Shown piece after piece: positions 1-8,249 of a DNA stretch of 34,668 nt (its first letter is position 1; every line of letters begins with the position of its first letter). Below the pieces are notes generated by a model. The model did not search any database and was not told the origin of the DNA. It was given only the letters and a program-made list of their open reading frames with translations. Position numbers and translations under genes: made by a program. This DNA is from a virus, in the IMG/VR virus record IMGVR_UViG_3300044611_001491, positions 1-34,668 of that record; one strand, 5' to 3'.

Positions 1-1298
1 GGAAGAGTAATCATGTCAGAGTAACCAGCTGTAGCACTTCCAGGCATCTTTGCAGTCTTAGGCATATTGCTCAAGCTCCAAGCAGACTTAACCTTGTCCA
101 TTAGCTGTCTTGGCTCCTTGTAAACATACATAATTCTACCAATAGAAGGACTAGTAGCATCAAGGAAGTCCTCTGCAGAACCCTTCACAATAAAGTTACT
201 CTGCTCATCGACAGATAGGTGATCGCCTGGCTTACCCTCACCATCAAAGAAGATCCACTGAGCGGAGGTAGCCCCAACAGCAGCGTTATCATAGAAGGAG
301 TAAGAGAAAGTAGGATCGGTATTGTCTGTAACAAGAGTATCGTAAGTGTCAGCATGTAGGAAGAGTAGACCGACCTGTGTATCTAGGAACCAATCGCCAG
401 CCTTCTTAATTGCAAGAACAGAGGTCTTCTCAACAAGGAGTACACCATCTACATCACAAGCAAAAGGAGTTCTGGAGGTATTCTTAGCAACAGGAGACTC
501 GGCTAGAGCTAGAGCTACAATCTCTTCATCGCCTTCAAGATCGTATCTTGCAAGATCAACAAGAGCGTCAATATCCCAAACTTCACCAGCCTGAGGGAAA
601 TCACCAGCACCAGAGACAGCGGAAGTAATAGTAACGACAGATACGTCGAAGCTATCTGCATCAGTACTATCGGAGACTCTCCAAGGAACCTTCATCTGAT
701 GTCTATTGGTAAACTGAACGAGGTGCTGCTTCTGGTAGTTAGTAAAGTAAGTACTGTTAGTAGCTGCATCACCAGTGTAAGCATATACATCATAAAGCAT
801 AACACCTACAGGCTCAGAAATGAATGCCTGTACAACTGCTTCAATATCTGCATCACTCGAAGGAGGATTTGCAGAAGCTACATCAGAAGCGACTAAGCCT
901 CTCTCTACTAGAGCCTTTGCAACCTGTAGAGCTGTATAAGAAGTAGTACCGTTAACAGCATATCTCTGACCGGTGGTGAGATTTACTATGCCCTGCTCGT
1001 AGTCAGTAGCGGTATAAGTAAGGACAGTTGTTGCGCCAGCCTTTGCCCATGCGCCTCTGAGACCTGCAGGTACAACGTTACTCTCTACATCAAGAGCAAC
1101 GACCTTACCGACAGAGATTGTAAAATAGTCAGTGCCCTGATTTCTATCAGACTTGCTGAATAGAATTGGCAACCAACTGGCAGGCTTCCACTCACCCTGA
1201 GGATTATCCAGATTGGTGTTCTGGACCCACGGAGGAGGAGTGATACTTGCGAACATATCATTTCTAACATTGAAGTTAGTAGTCATTCTTGTAGCCAT
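1..1298 (-). CDS. Probable major capsid protein, 5' part (runs off left edge)
   Basis: An open frame of 432 codons with no stop before the window edge. It starts MATRMTTNFN, one base overlapping the stop of the protease gene (TAATG), behind AAGGAG eight bases upstream. I see no signal peptide or membrane segment; the protein is rich in Thr, Ala, Asp and Val, as expected of a shell protein. I do not recognise it by sequence. The call rests on gene order: portal, then maturation protease/scaffold, then major capsid protein is the standard arrangement in tailed phages. Its composition and length so far fit an HK97-fold capsid protein. A tail sheath or another abundant virion protein is the alternative. 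Confidence 0.6.
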   Translation of the reverse strand, partial: MATRMTTNFNVRNDMFASITPPPWVQNTNLDNPQGEWKPASWLPILFSKSDRNQGTDYFTISVGKVVALDVESNVVPAGLRGAWAKAGATTVLTYTATDYEQGIVNLTTGQRYAVNGTTSYTALQVAKALVERGLVASDVASANPPSSDADIEAVVQAFISEPVGVMLYDVYAYTGDAATNSTYFTNYQKQHLVQFTNRHQMKVPWRVSDSTDADSFDVSVVTITSAVSGAGDFPQAGEVWDIDALVDLARYDLEGDEEIVALALAESPVAKNTSRTPFACDVDGVLLVEKTSVLAIKKAGDWFLDTQVGLLFLHADTYDTLVTDNTDPTFSYSFYDNAAVGATSAQWIFFDGEGKPGDHLSVDEQSNFIVKGSAEDFLDATSPSIGRIMYVYKEPRQLMDKVKSAWSLSNMPKTAKMPGSATAGYSDMITL

Positions 1299-2821
1299 TA
1301 TTCATTCTCCTTAATAAATTTATTTATATCAAACTTTTTGGAAAGATATCCCCTATACTTTTGAGATATTAGATAGGATTCAGCATTCTTCTGACCTTGC
1401 TTGTCCAAGATCTGCCTGTACTTCTCAATTATCCCCTTTTCAAAATCATCTACTACAGGGGATATTGTACGTCCACTAGTAATAGAAGGATTATCAATTG
1501 TATTTAATGTATTGTCGTTTTTAGGTGGTCTAGAGTCAAGCGTTTCTTTTAGATTTTTTAATTCTTCTCTTAATTGATCAGCAACGACAAGAGATTCCTG
1601 ATAATCTTTCTTCAAGTTCTCATACTCAATCTTATCTACAGACTCGTCAACAAACAGTCTGCTCTTGCTATCAATTAGAGAGAGGAGTTCTTGCTTCTGA
1701 CTATCCTTCATTCTACTCTCATTTACTAATTCTCTTGCAGCCTTAGTGTAAGCAATGTTAGCTATAGGAAACAGTCTATCCTGCGCACAAAAGACCTTAA
1801 CGTCAAGGGCATCAAGAGCAACCTTATCCAAAGGACTAGAAACCTTAGCCTTCAATGCTAAATCTAGTACATAGAGATCAATTGTCTCATCGGTGACAAA
1901 GTCCTTAGAAGTTTCCACAGCAGTTTCTGTTACCTCTGCTGGCTTGTTAAGTTCTGCAATAGCATCAGAAATTCTCTTAACAAGATTGTCTTCTATAAGA
2001 GTAAGCTGTGAATTATACTTATCTGCCTGACTATCAATTAGAGCTATAATTTCTTCTCTTATATCAACACCTGTCTCTACAGTACATACAGTATCTAGTG
2101 TCTTGAGGATAAATGAGTCCTGGTCGGAAATAGAATCAGACATCTCTATAGAATGAACGAATCCACCCTTATATGCTGGGTTGTTAACAACAGAAATCTC
2201 TCTACCCTTGTATGCACCGGTGACGAAAACAACCTTTACACCATCTTCTGTTACCTGGCCAGGTCTGTGTTCGCAAACATCACCCTTATGCCAGTCGGAC
2301 ATACATGCAGGACATACCCATCTATCGGTATCTGCACCACCAGAGAAGTTTAAGTATCTTTGATCTATGAATTTCTCAATAGCTGCACTATCTGTAATAC
2401 GAGCCTTAGCTCTAAGAGAAGACAGTCCGGGCCATTCTTCATTATCAAGTAACTCGCTATCAACCATAGCTTTATATATACGCTTTGGATCATCAGATAA
2501 TATTTCATTTCTAAACCTAATAAAATCAGCAGTTGACTTAAAGAACTTGATTGCCTCTTCAGAATTATCTACAAACTCAACGTCTATAATCCGACCAATC
2601 GAATCTCTCTCCTGATCATGGAATACAAGGATTGGCTTGGCATAGGGCTTGACCCAGCTCTTAAGACCATTCTGTTGACCTATTGGAGTATAAATACGAT
2701 CGTTTATCTTCTTTGCCGAAGCAGATAGACCGAACGTAATAGTGATACTCTTTGGTGGGTTCTTCTTATCGAACTCCTGAGAATCATTTAACAACACTCT
2801 TAAATTATCATACTGTAGCAT
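1298..2821 (-). CDS. Capsid maturation protease fused to scaffold-like coiled coil (507 aa)
   Basis: The N-terminal part matches phage prohead proteases of the T4 gp21/herpesvirus assemblin type: a reading such as KPILVFHDQ with His68, then an IGRIIDVEF strand. After YLNFSGG (Ser160, a plausible nucleophile; Ser210 in EISVVNNPA is another candidate) comes a zinc-type cluster Cys170-x2-Cys173...Cys183-x-His185. This C-x2-C...CEHxPG insert is familiar in large-phage proteases. Residues about 400-450 form a charged heptad-like coiled coil (KIEYENLKKDYQESL), typical of an internal scaffold. The protein would cleave itself, the scaffold and the capsid protein inside the prohead. AGGAGGG precedes the start, which overlaps the portal gene by 14 bases. 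Confidence 0.75.
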   Translation of the reverse strand: MLQYDNLRVLLNDSQEFDKKNPPKSITITFGLSASAKKINDRIYTPIGQQNGLKSWVKPYAKPILVFHDQERDSIGRIIDVEFVDNSEEAIKFFKSTADFIRFRNEILSDDPKRIYKAMVDSELLDNEEWPGLSSLRAKARITDSAAIEKFIDQRYLNFSGGADTDRWVCPACMSDWHKGDVCEHRPGQVTEDGVKVVFVTGAYKGREISVVNNPAYKGGFVHSIEMSDSISDQDSFILKTLDTVCTVETGVDIREEIIALIDSQADKYNSQLTLIEDNLVKRISDAIAELNKPAEVTETAVETSKDFVTDETIDLYVLDLALKAKVSSPLDKVALDALDVKVFCAQDRLFPIANIAYTKAARELVNESRMKDSQKQELLSLIDSKSRLFVDESVDKIEYENLKKDYQESLVVADQLREELKNLKETLDSRPPKNDNTLNTIDNPSITSGRTISPVVDDFEKGIIEKYRQILDKQGQKNAESYLISQKYRGYLSKKFDINKFIKENE

Positions 2822-4568
2822 CTACCCTCCTGATTCGCCACATCATTGATGCAGCGATTGATTCAAATGATACGTTACCATCTAATTGATGATACCTACT
2901 TAATATTTCTTTATTCCAGAGACTAATATTAGAGTCATCAATATCAAAATTGCAAGCAATCAATATTTCTTCTCCTTTATTATCTACTAAACTTATATCT
3001 CTTATTGTTTTCGCCGAGCTTCTTGTTCCATGTTGATTACTTGGCCTTGATTTGCTCTTCGATGTGCTACTTGCACTCTTGCTCTTTGACTTAGTTACTG
3101 GCCTCCCTGCCTTCTTAGCTGCTAACTGTTTGTTTAATGTTTGCTGTGCAAACGTCTTCTCCTTGTTAACTGCTTGAGAGGTAACACTAGATGCACTGTG
3201 GTTAGCTAACACGTCTCCAGCAGCAGATCCTGGTTGCATACTCTTAAGAAGGTCAGCCGGTTCCTCGAACATCTTATAATGTGATTGCTCATAATGCTCA
3301 TCACTCCAAGGAGTATCACCAAGACTTTCTCTTATTTCACCCATAGTACGTAAATTACCATGGAAGAGTTGTATCTGTTGATTTTCATCTGCGCGGCGAT
3401 CGTCCTTATCAATAACACCAAACTTCAGTCTTACTTGGTCTTCCTTTTCCATAGGATCAAAACCACCTTCAAGTAAAAGCTCATTAATCACATAGAATTC
3501 CAGGAAGCTCTTAACAACTTTAGTCATAGCCTCTACATCCATAAGCATTCCCTTAGACATAGTAGAAGCAGTAGACTTATTAGCTGTATCTCCTTCACCA
3601 ACATCTAGTGCAGAAGTTCCAAGTCCAGAGAGAACTCTATTCTTAAAGTAGGTTAGATAGAAGTCAATACGTAATGCTCTTCCTTCAGAACCAATAGCAG
3701 ATATAGAATGTCTATGGTCAGATATGTAGATACCACCAGAAGGCATATATTGAAGCTTGCGGCGAACAACATCGGTTTCCTTGACACCATTAGGATCAAA
3801 TCTCTCAGGCATAGTATCACTACCTACCTGATAATGATAAACAGGAAACAAGTTAGTTTCTATCAGATCTTCAACGTTCTCTTCAATACGTCTAAGTAAA
3901 GCTAAATCGTCAAGTACAGGTAATACTTCTGGTGTACCAACTAGGAAGCCAGGACTTCTATTAATGTAGAAGTGGACAACATCGTTAGGCCCCCATTCCT
4001 TCTCTCTACCATCTTCTACTTGCATTACCTTCTTCAAGGAACCATTTACTTTAGTCTTAAACTGTAAGGACTCGAAAGGTAATATGTAATAACCAGCTAC
4101 AGGTATACGTTCTGATCCATCTGGATACACAACGATTTCACCACTAGAGGATTCCTCACTACGTACCTTAGCCCATAGACAGTTACTATACCGGAATAGA
4201 TCAAAGAAGGTATCCCATACTAACTGCTCCCAAGGTCTATTCGTTGCAAAAGACATCTCTAATAGTCTCTTTTTGATATATTCTACTGACTCAGAGTTAT
4301 CTCCTACTATATCCAGACCCGCAACAATAACTTTGTTGAGTTTCTTGATAACAGATCTAGAGAAAAAGGAATCAGTTCTTTGTGCAATCTGAATTTCTGT
4401 GAAGTCGTACTCTGGCTTAAACCAAACACCTCTATGTCTAGCTGTATAGGAGATATTCTTAGGCTCAGCTCTTTTAGGAATAGATTCGGCGTTAAAAACG
4501 TCCTCTATTCGTGGAGAAAACCTTCTTTGTCTAAGAGACAGATAGAGATCTATATTTTCTTTGTTCAT
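2808..4568 (-). CDS. Portal protein (586 aa)
   Basis: The portal is the dodecameric ring at the capsid vertex through which DNA is packaged and ejected. The length is right for the family. The sequence has the expected mixed alpha/beta core: a segment FSRSVIKKLNKVIVAGLDIV near residue 70, a DVVHFYINRSPG strand followed by GTPEVLPVLDDLALLRRIEE, and the long helical stretch DVEAMTKVVKSFLEFYVINE near residue 370. The C-terminal region (about 480-530) is Ser/Lys-rich and probably disordered. The start uses AAGGAAGG and overlaps the upstream gene by four bases (ATGA). The following protease/scaffold and capsid genes support the call. No catalytic motif is expected, so it rests on fold-like sequence and order. 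Confidence 0.75.
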   Translation of the reverse strand: MNKENIDLYLSLRQRRFSPRIEDVFNAESIPKRAEPKNISYTARHRGVWFKPEYDFTEIQIAQRTDSFFSRSVIKKLNKVIVAGLDIVGDNSESVEYIKKRLLEMSFATNRPWEQLVWDTFFDLFRYSNCLWAKVRSEESSSGEIVVYPDGSERIPVAGYYILPFESLQFKTKVNGSLKKVMQVEDGREKEWGPNDVVHFYINRSPGFLVGTPEVLPVLDDLALLRRIEENVEDLIETNLFPVYHYQVGSDTMPERFDPNGVKETDVVRRKLQYMPSGGIYISDHRHSISAIGSEGRALRIDFYLTYFKNRVLSGLGTSALDVGEGDTANKSTASTMSKGMLMDVEAMTKVVKSFLEFYVINELLLEGGFDPMEKEDQVRLKFGVIDKDDRRADENQQIQLFHGNLRTMGEIRESLGDTPWSDEHYEQSHYKMFEEPADLLKSMQPGSAAGDVLANHSASSVTSQAVNKEKTFAQQTLNKQLAAKKAGRPVTKSKSKSASSTSKSKSRPSNQHGTRSSAKTIRDISLVDNKGEEILIACNFDIDDSNISLWNKEILSRYHQLDGNVSFESIAASMMWRIRRVDATV

Positions 4569-6253
4569 TGCCGACCTTCCTTAAGTTCTGAAATCCATGA
4601 AGTAATCATATTATTTTGAGGAGATACTCTTTGAGAAGAACAAGTATACACCTTACCTAATATTTCTTCACCCTGTTGAAGCACAACAGCCCTCTCATTT
4701 TCAGAATAAAATGCTTTTGCATTTGGGAAGACCTTTTCTAATATCTCTGGATTCTTCTCAAGCTCCTCACACCAATCGGTTATACCTTGTCCTTGCTTAA
4801 TTAGAGCATAAACAAGTAGGACTAAACTAATCATATCCTTAATAAAGAGTAACAGACCAAGATTTCCTATCTGCAATGATAAGGAGCCGGCAACAAGACC
4901 TTTAATAGAGTTTAATGATCCAACAATTCTAGACACAAGATCTATGATGTATTGCTTGGCCTCCTCTACAGCCATTATCATCTTTATAGTCCAATGACTT
5001 GTATGAAATCTTGGGTCTTTTAATGCTTCTGGAAGGGTTACGGTGTCGTTTAAGCTGATACCAGATAGGAAGGCGAACGGATCTACTGCTACATCTGCTC
5101 CTAAGTCCTCTGACGAACTCTTAACGCTAAGACTTGGAGGTCTGGGGGCCTCTAGATCTACTACTTCTATATCGGTACCATCTATAATGACACGCTTAGT
5201 ACTGTTAGTTCCACCAGTTCCGTCTTTTACACTTACCTGCTTCATGATCTTCTGAAGATCGAAGGTAGTTTCCTCGTCAAGTACTGTTGGATCTTTAGAT
5301 AACAGAGACTTTCCTTGTCTAATTCTCTCAGCAAACCTCTGCTCAAAGGCAACTGCTGCATTACCCGTATTTACCAAGGCCTGCTCAAATTGACTAATAG
5401 TTCTCAGTACTCCAAGAACACACTCTATAGGACCTAGTAACACACCAGCAATAGCTTGTATAAGGGATGCTAAGGCGTCTAATATGAATTTAAGTAGCGG
5501 CCCCAATAACACTGTCCAGTCTAGGTTAAGCTTTAACTGGAATGTCATATATTTCATAAATAACATCTTCAATGCCATTAGAAGACTAATTAGGTCCGGC
5601 AGACACAACCAATTTATACCGTTGAGAATATTACAAAGCTCTTCCAATGACTTAAATGGGTTTAACTGAGATTCTAGCTGATCAAGAGCGTCATTAATCT
5701 GATCCAAGAAATCTACTATAGGAAGTACAAGATCTATTGGCTTTAACTGCCAATCAAACTTAACTCTAAGATCACAATTAAAACACTCACTTAGATAGCT
5801 ATTAAGATTATCAACACCAGTAAGATTCTTCATGTCATCATCAAATTCAACTCTGGACAGGTCTATCCAAGAATCCTGCCCAACCATATTCATCTCTGTA
5901 TTTTCAGAGAGTCCAGTTGGATCTATAATAACACTTGGAATAACAGGTACCTGTGGTAAATATCCGGTGTTCTTCTCAGGTGTATTCTCCTTTACTGATA
6001 TCTCAAAGTTAGGACCTTTACTTGAAGAACTTAGCTTAGAGTTGTTACTCTTTTTTGACGAGGACTTTCTTCTCTTGTAGTTCATCTGCATAGCTTCTAA
6101 TGAGCCATAGAGTAATTCCCTGCTAGCAGCTAAAGGAGAATGTGCCATGACTAATATTGCATCTCTGCTAGTCATCTTACTTAGTTCTTCCTCGTAAGCT
6201 TTTACTATAAGACTCAAATGTTCATATAGATATTTGTTTTTGGTCTTTAACAT
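4565..6253 (-). CDS. Unknown large protein with hydrophobic segments, virion operon (562 aa)
   Basis: I do not recognise this protein. The first 110 residues are charged, with a Ser/Lys-rich stretch near residues 80-105. From about residue 200 to 300 it is Leu/Ile-rich with several possible membrane or buried helices (around LLKFILDALASLIQAIAGVL), and a second pair lies near residues 460-510 (around GLLLFIKDMISLVLLVYALI). The middle (about 320-400) is polar and probably exposed. Its place directly upstream of the portal, with a four-base overlap, argues for a structural or ejection role, for example a capsid-vertex or membrane-penetrating protein. That role is inference from position only. 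Confidence 0.6.
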   Translation of the reverse strand: MLKTKNKYLYEHLSLIVKAYEEELSKMTSRDAILVMAHSPLAASRELLYGSLEAMQMNYKRRKSSSKKSNNSKLSSSSKGPNFEISVKENTPEKNTGYLPQVPVIPSVIIDPTGLSENTEMNMVGQDSWIDLSRVEFDDDMKNLTGVDNLNSYLSECFNCDLRVKFDWQLKPIDLVLPIVDFLDQINDALDQLESQLNPFKSLEELCNILNGINWLCLPDLISLLMALKMLFMKYMTFQLKLNLDWTVLLGPLLKFILDALASLIQAIAGVLLGPIECVLGVLRTISQFEQALVNTGNAAVAFEQRFAERIRQGKSLLSKDPTVLDEETTFDLQKIMKQVSVKDGTGGTNSTKRVIIDGTDIEVVDLEAPRPPSLSVKSSSEDLGADVAVDPFAFLSGISLNDTVTLPEALKDPRFHTSHWTIKMIMAVEEAKQYIIDLVSRIVGSLNSIKGLVAGSLSLQIGNLGLLLFIKDMISLVLLVYALIKQGQGITDWCEELEKNPEILEKVFPNAKAFYSENERAVVLQQGEEILGKVYTCSSQRVSPQNNMITSWISELKEGRQ

Positions 6254-6538
6254 TTAGTCCTCTAGATCTATAAGGTCATATATTCTGAACTTTTCCATAT
6301 CATCTTCTTCTATAGCATCTGAATATTCATAGGCTCTTTGGATTGCATGATCATTAGCAGATAAGTTGATATTACTCATGCCCAGCGGATCTACAATTGA
6401 AAGTATTTGGCGAATAATCTCTTCAAAGTCTTCTCGGTATATAAAATCCCTGCCAATCTTAGGAAACAATTCAAGATACTGCCTTTCGGAATTATCTTTG
6501 TTAGACTCCACAGTATTTGAACGGTTTAAGAAACTCAT
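6254..6538 (-). CDS. Unknown small acidic protein, virion operon (94 aa)
   Basis: A 94-residue acidic protein ending in a run of Asp/Glu (EEDDMEKF...DLIDLED). No signal peptide, membrane segment or recognised motif is visible. It lies end to end with the 562-residue gene and overlaps its upstream neighbour by four bases (ATGA), so it is almost certainly translated as part of the structural operon. An assembly factor or minor virion protein is possible, but nothing in the sequence shows this. Confidence 0.6.
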   Translation of the reverse strand: MSFLNRSNTVESNKDNSERQYLELFPKIGRDFIYREDFEEIIRQILSIVDPLGMSNINLSANDHAIQRAYEYSDAIEEDDMEKFRIYDLIDLED

Positions 6539-6978
6539 TGGTTTATATACTCCTTAGAATCCTGATGCATGAACTTAGCTCTTGCCTTTATTGCTTCTAC
6601 ATACATCTCATAAGTAATTTTATTGTCCTTAGTGCCGAATACTTTCCTAATTGCTTTCTTCACATTAGCATCTTTTACCGTCACCTCTATTTTCCCATCA
6701 TTCTTTTGTATCTGCTTTGACACTCTCTCCTCAATAGAATTGATCCTGTCAATAGTAGCCTCTACTTTCTTCTTTGTTACCTCAAATTGATTCGCTATTA
6801 CTACTGCCTCTTCTTCTGTGAGTGGCTTTGGAACCTTATCATCTAACAACAGCTTTGCTAGTGGTGACTTGGTTATTAATTCTTCCTTTGGCACTTCTCG
6901 TGCGACTATAGCATCAGCAATATCATAATTGTTAACTGGTAACTGCAGTTGAGTTAATATAGATGGGAAATTCTTCAT
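6535..6978 (-). CDS. Unknown helical protein, virion operon (147 aa)
   Basis: A Lys/Glu-rich protein predicted by eye to be mostly helical. Residues 60-100 (EEAVVIANQFEVTKKKVEAT and onward) look like a coiled coil. It has four-base overlaps with both neighbours. I do not recognise the family. Small helical proteins between terminase and portal can be assembly chaperones or head-completion proteins, but that is only a positional guess. Confidence 0.6.
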   Translation of the reverse strand: MKNFPSILTQLQLPVNNYDIADAIVAREVPKEELITKSPLAKLLLDDKVPKPLTEEEAVVIANQFEVTKKKVEATIDRINSIEERVSKQIQKNDGKIEVTVKDANVKKAIRKVFGTKDNKITYEMYVEAIKARAKFMHQDSKEYINQ

Positions 6979-7400
6979 TCTGTAACCTGTAATTCATTAT
7001 AGTACAAACGTAACTTCTGTGATTCCCTTAACATAGCAGGAGAACCACCAGGACAGTAGAATCTTACCCACACAGGATGATAAGTAAAGGTGTCACCTAA
7101 AGAAGCATCACCTATATCTGGAAGATGTATAGATGTCATATCTGTAGCTGCATCCCACTGGACAGGTAAAGGCTCGGTACCTCCAGAGATCATCTTAACT
7201 CCCCAGCCGGTAGAACCATGTAGTCCATAGTCTTCCTTAGAAGAGATGTACTGCAAAACAAGATCTGTATAATACACGGATGCATCATCATTTCTTATCA
7301 GGATTAAATGTACATCGGAGCCACCAGAAAGCCCATTATGAACTGTATGTAGTGGATTTGAGTTAAAAGCATCTCTATTAGCATCATAATATCTAAGCAT
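6975..7400 (-). CDS. Unknown beta-rich virion-operon protein (141 aa)
   Basis: The sequence alternates short hydrophobic strands with Gly, Asp and Ser turns (VHLILIRNDDASVYYTDLVLQY, FTYHPVWVRFYCPGGSP), suggesting an all-beta fold. No catalytic motif or membrane segment is visible. It overlaps the 147-residue gene by four bases. A capsid decoration, neck or tail-fibre-like protein would fit a beta sandwich in this operon. I could not link it to a named family. Confidence 0.6.
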   Translation of the reverse strand: MLRYYDANRDAFNSNPLHTVHNGLSGGSDVHLILIRNDDASVYYTDLVLQYISSKEDYGLHGSTGWGVKMISGGTEPLPVQWDAATDMTSIHLPDIGDASLGDTFTYHPVWVRFYCPGGSPAMLRESQKLRLYYNELQVTE

Positions 7401-7403
7401 TTT

Positions 7404-8249
7404 TCACCTTATTGGACGAGAGCCACGATTAGCATTTAGACCAGTGGCTAGGCTCTGACTATTGGCTCTCATAGCACCAAAAGCAACACCCGTTAACATA
7501 GCACCACCAGCGAAGAGAAGATTCCTATTACCAATACTAGTTAAGAACTTAGCCGCCTGTAAACCACCTCTTTGTACAGATGCAGTTTCAGCTGTATTCC
7601 TAAGAGTCTTAGCTGCCCACGGACGTATCTTACTAGCTGCACTAGACGCTATAGCACCACCAGCATAAGCCATACCAGCACCCATAAATGCAGTATCTAT
7701 ACCACCATCAGACATACTTGACGCAGCCATACCGGCAGTTAGGGCAGCACCTATTCGAGGAATTCTTCCATTCAAATACTTATTGGAATCTCTAAGCTCT
7801 CTAGTAAGAAAACCATTAGACTTGTAACCTCTATATTGAGGAGAGGCTGGATTTGAATAGATACCTGAATAGGATCCCATACCAACAGGTAATTGATTAG
7901 CTTTCTGAGCAGCACTCAAAGAAGGTCTAGATCTGTTAGGAACATTTGGAGAAGCATTTGGAACAGTGCTTGTAGTAGGCGAAGGAGCTATCGGAGGGGC
8001 TAATGGAAAAGCGCTCCAAGGACTTCTTGGACTAGGTCCCATAGCACTAACTGTAGGAACTCCTTGGCCTTGATTTTGTACACTTAGTGGGATGTATGCT
8101 CTTTGGGCTTTGGAAGGGCGAGTATATGCCGGTACTGATCCTACGATAGGGTTAATATTTGCAGGATACCAGTTACCAAGACCCATATACTGTTTGCCAT
8201 GTGGCGACGCCCAGTCTCCTAAAGTAGCATTTATAAAATTAAAATTCAT
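7404..8249 (-). CDS. Pro-rich/Gly-Ala-rich virion protein (281 aa)
   Basis: There are two clear halves. Residues 40-125 are rich in Pro, Ser and Asn, low in complexity and probably disordered. Residues 165-270 are rich in Gly and Ala (ALTAGMAASSMSDGG, AGMAYAGGAIASSAAS, LLFAGGAMLTGVAFGAM), which are small-residue helices of the kind that pack in or against membranes. The 315-residue protein at 11915-12862 has the same Gly/Ala character. The gene directly follows the terminase with a four-base overlap. A virion-internal or ejection protein is plausible; no family is recognised. Confidence 0.6.
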   Translation of the reverse strand: MNFNFINATLGDWASPHGKQYMGLGNWYPANINPIVGSVPAYTRPSKAQRAYIPLSVQNQGQGVPTVSAMGPSPRSPWSAFPLAPPIAPSPTTSTVPNASPNVPNRSRPSLSAAQKANQLPVGMGSYSGIYSNPASPQYRGYKSNGFLTRELRDSNKYLNGRIPRIGAALTAGMAASSMSDGGIDTAFMGAGMAYAGGAIASSAASKIRPWAAKTLRNTAETASVQRGGLQAAKFLTSIGNRNLLFAGGAMLTGVAFGAMRANSQSLATGLNANRGSRPIR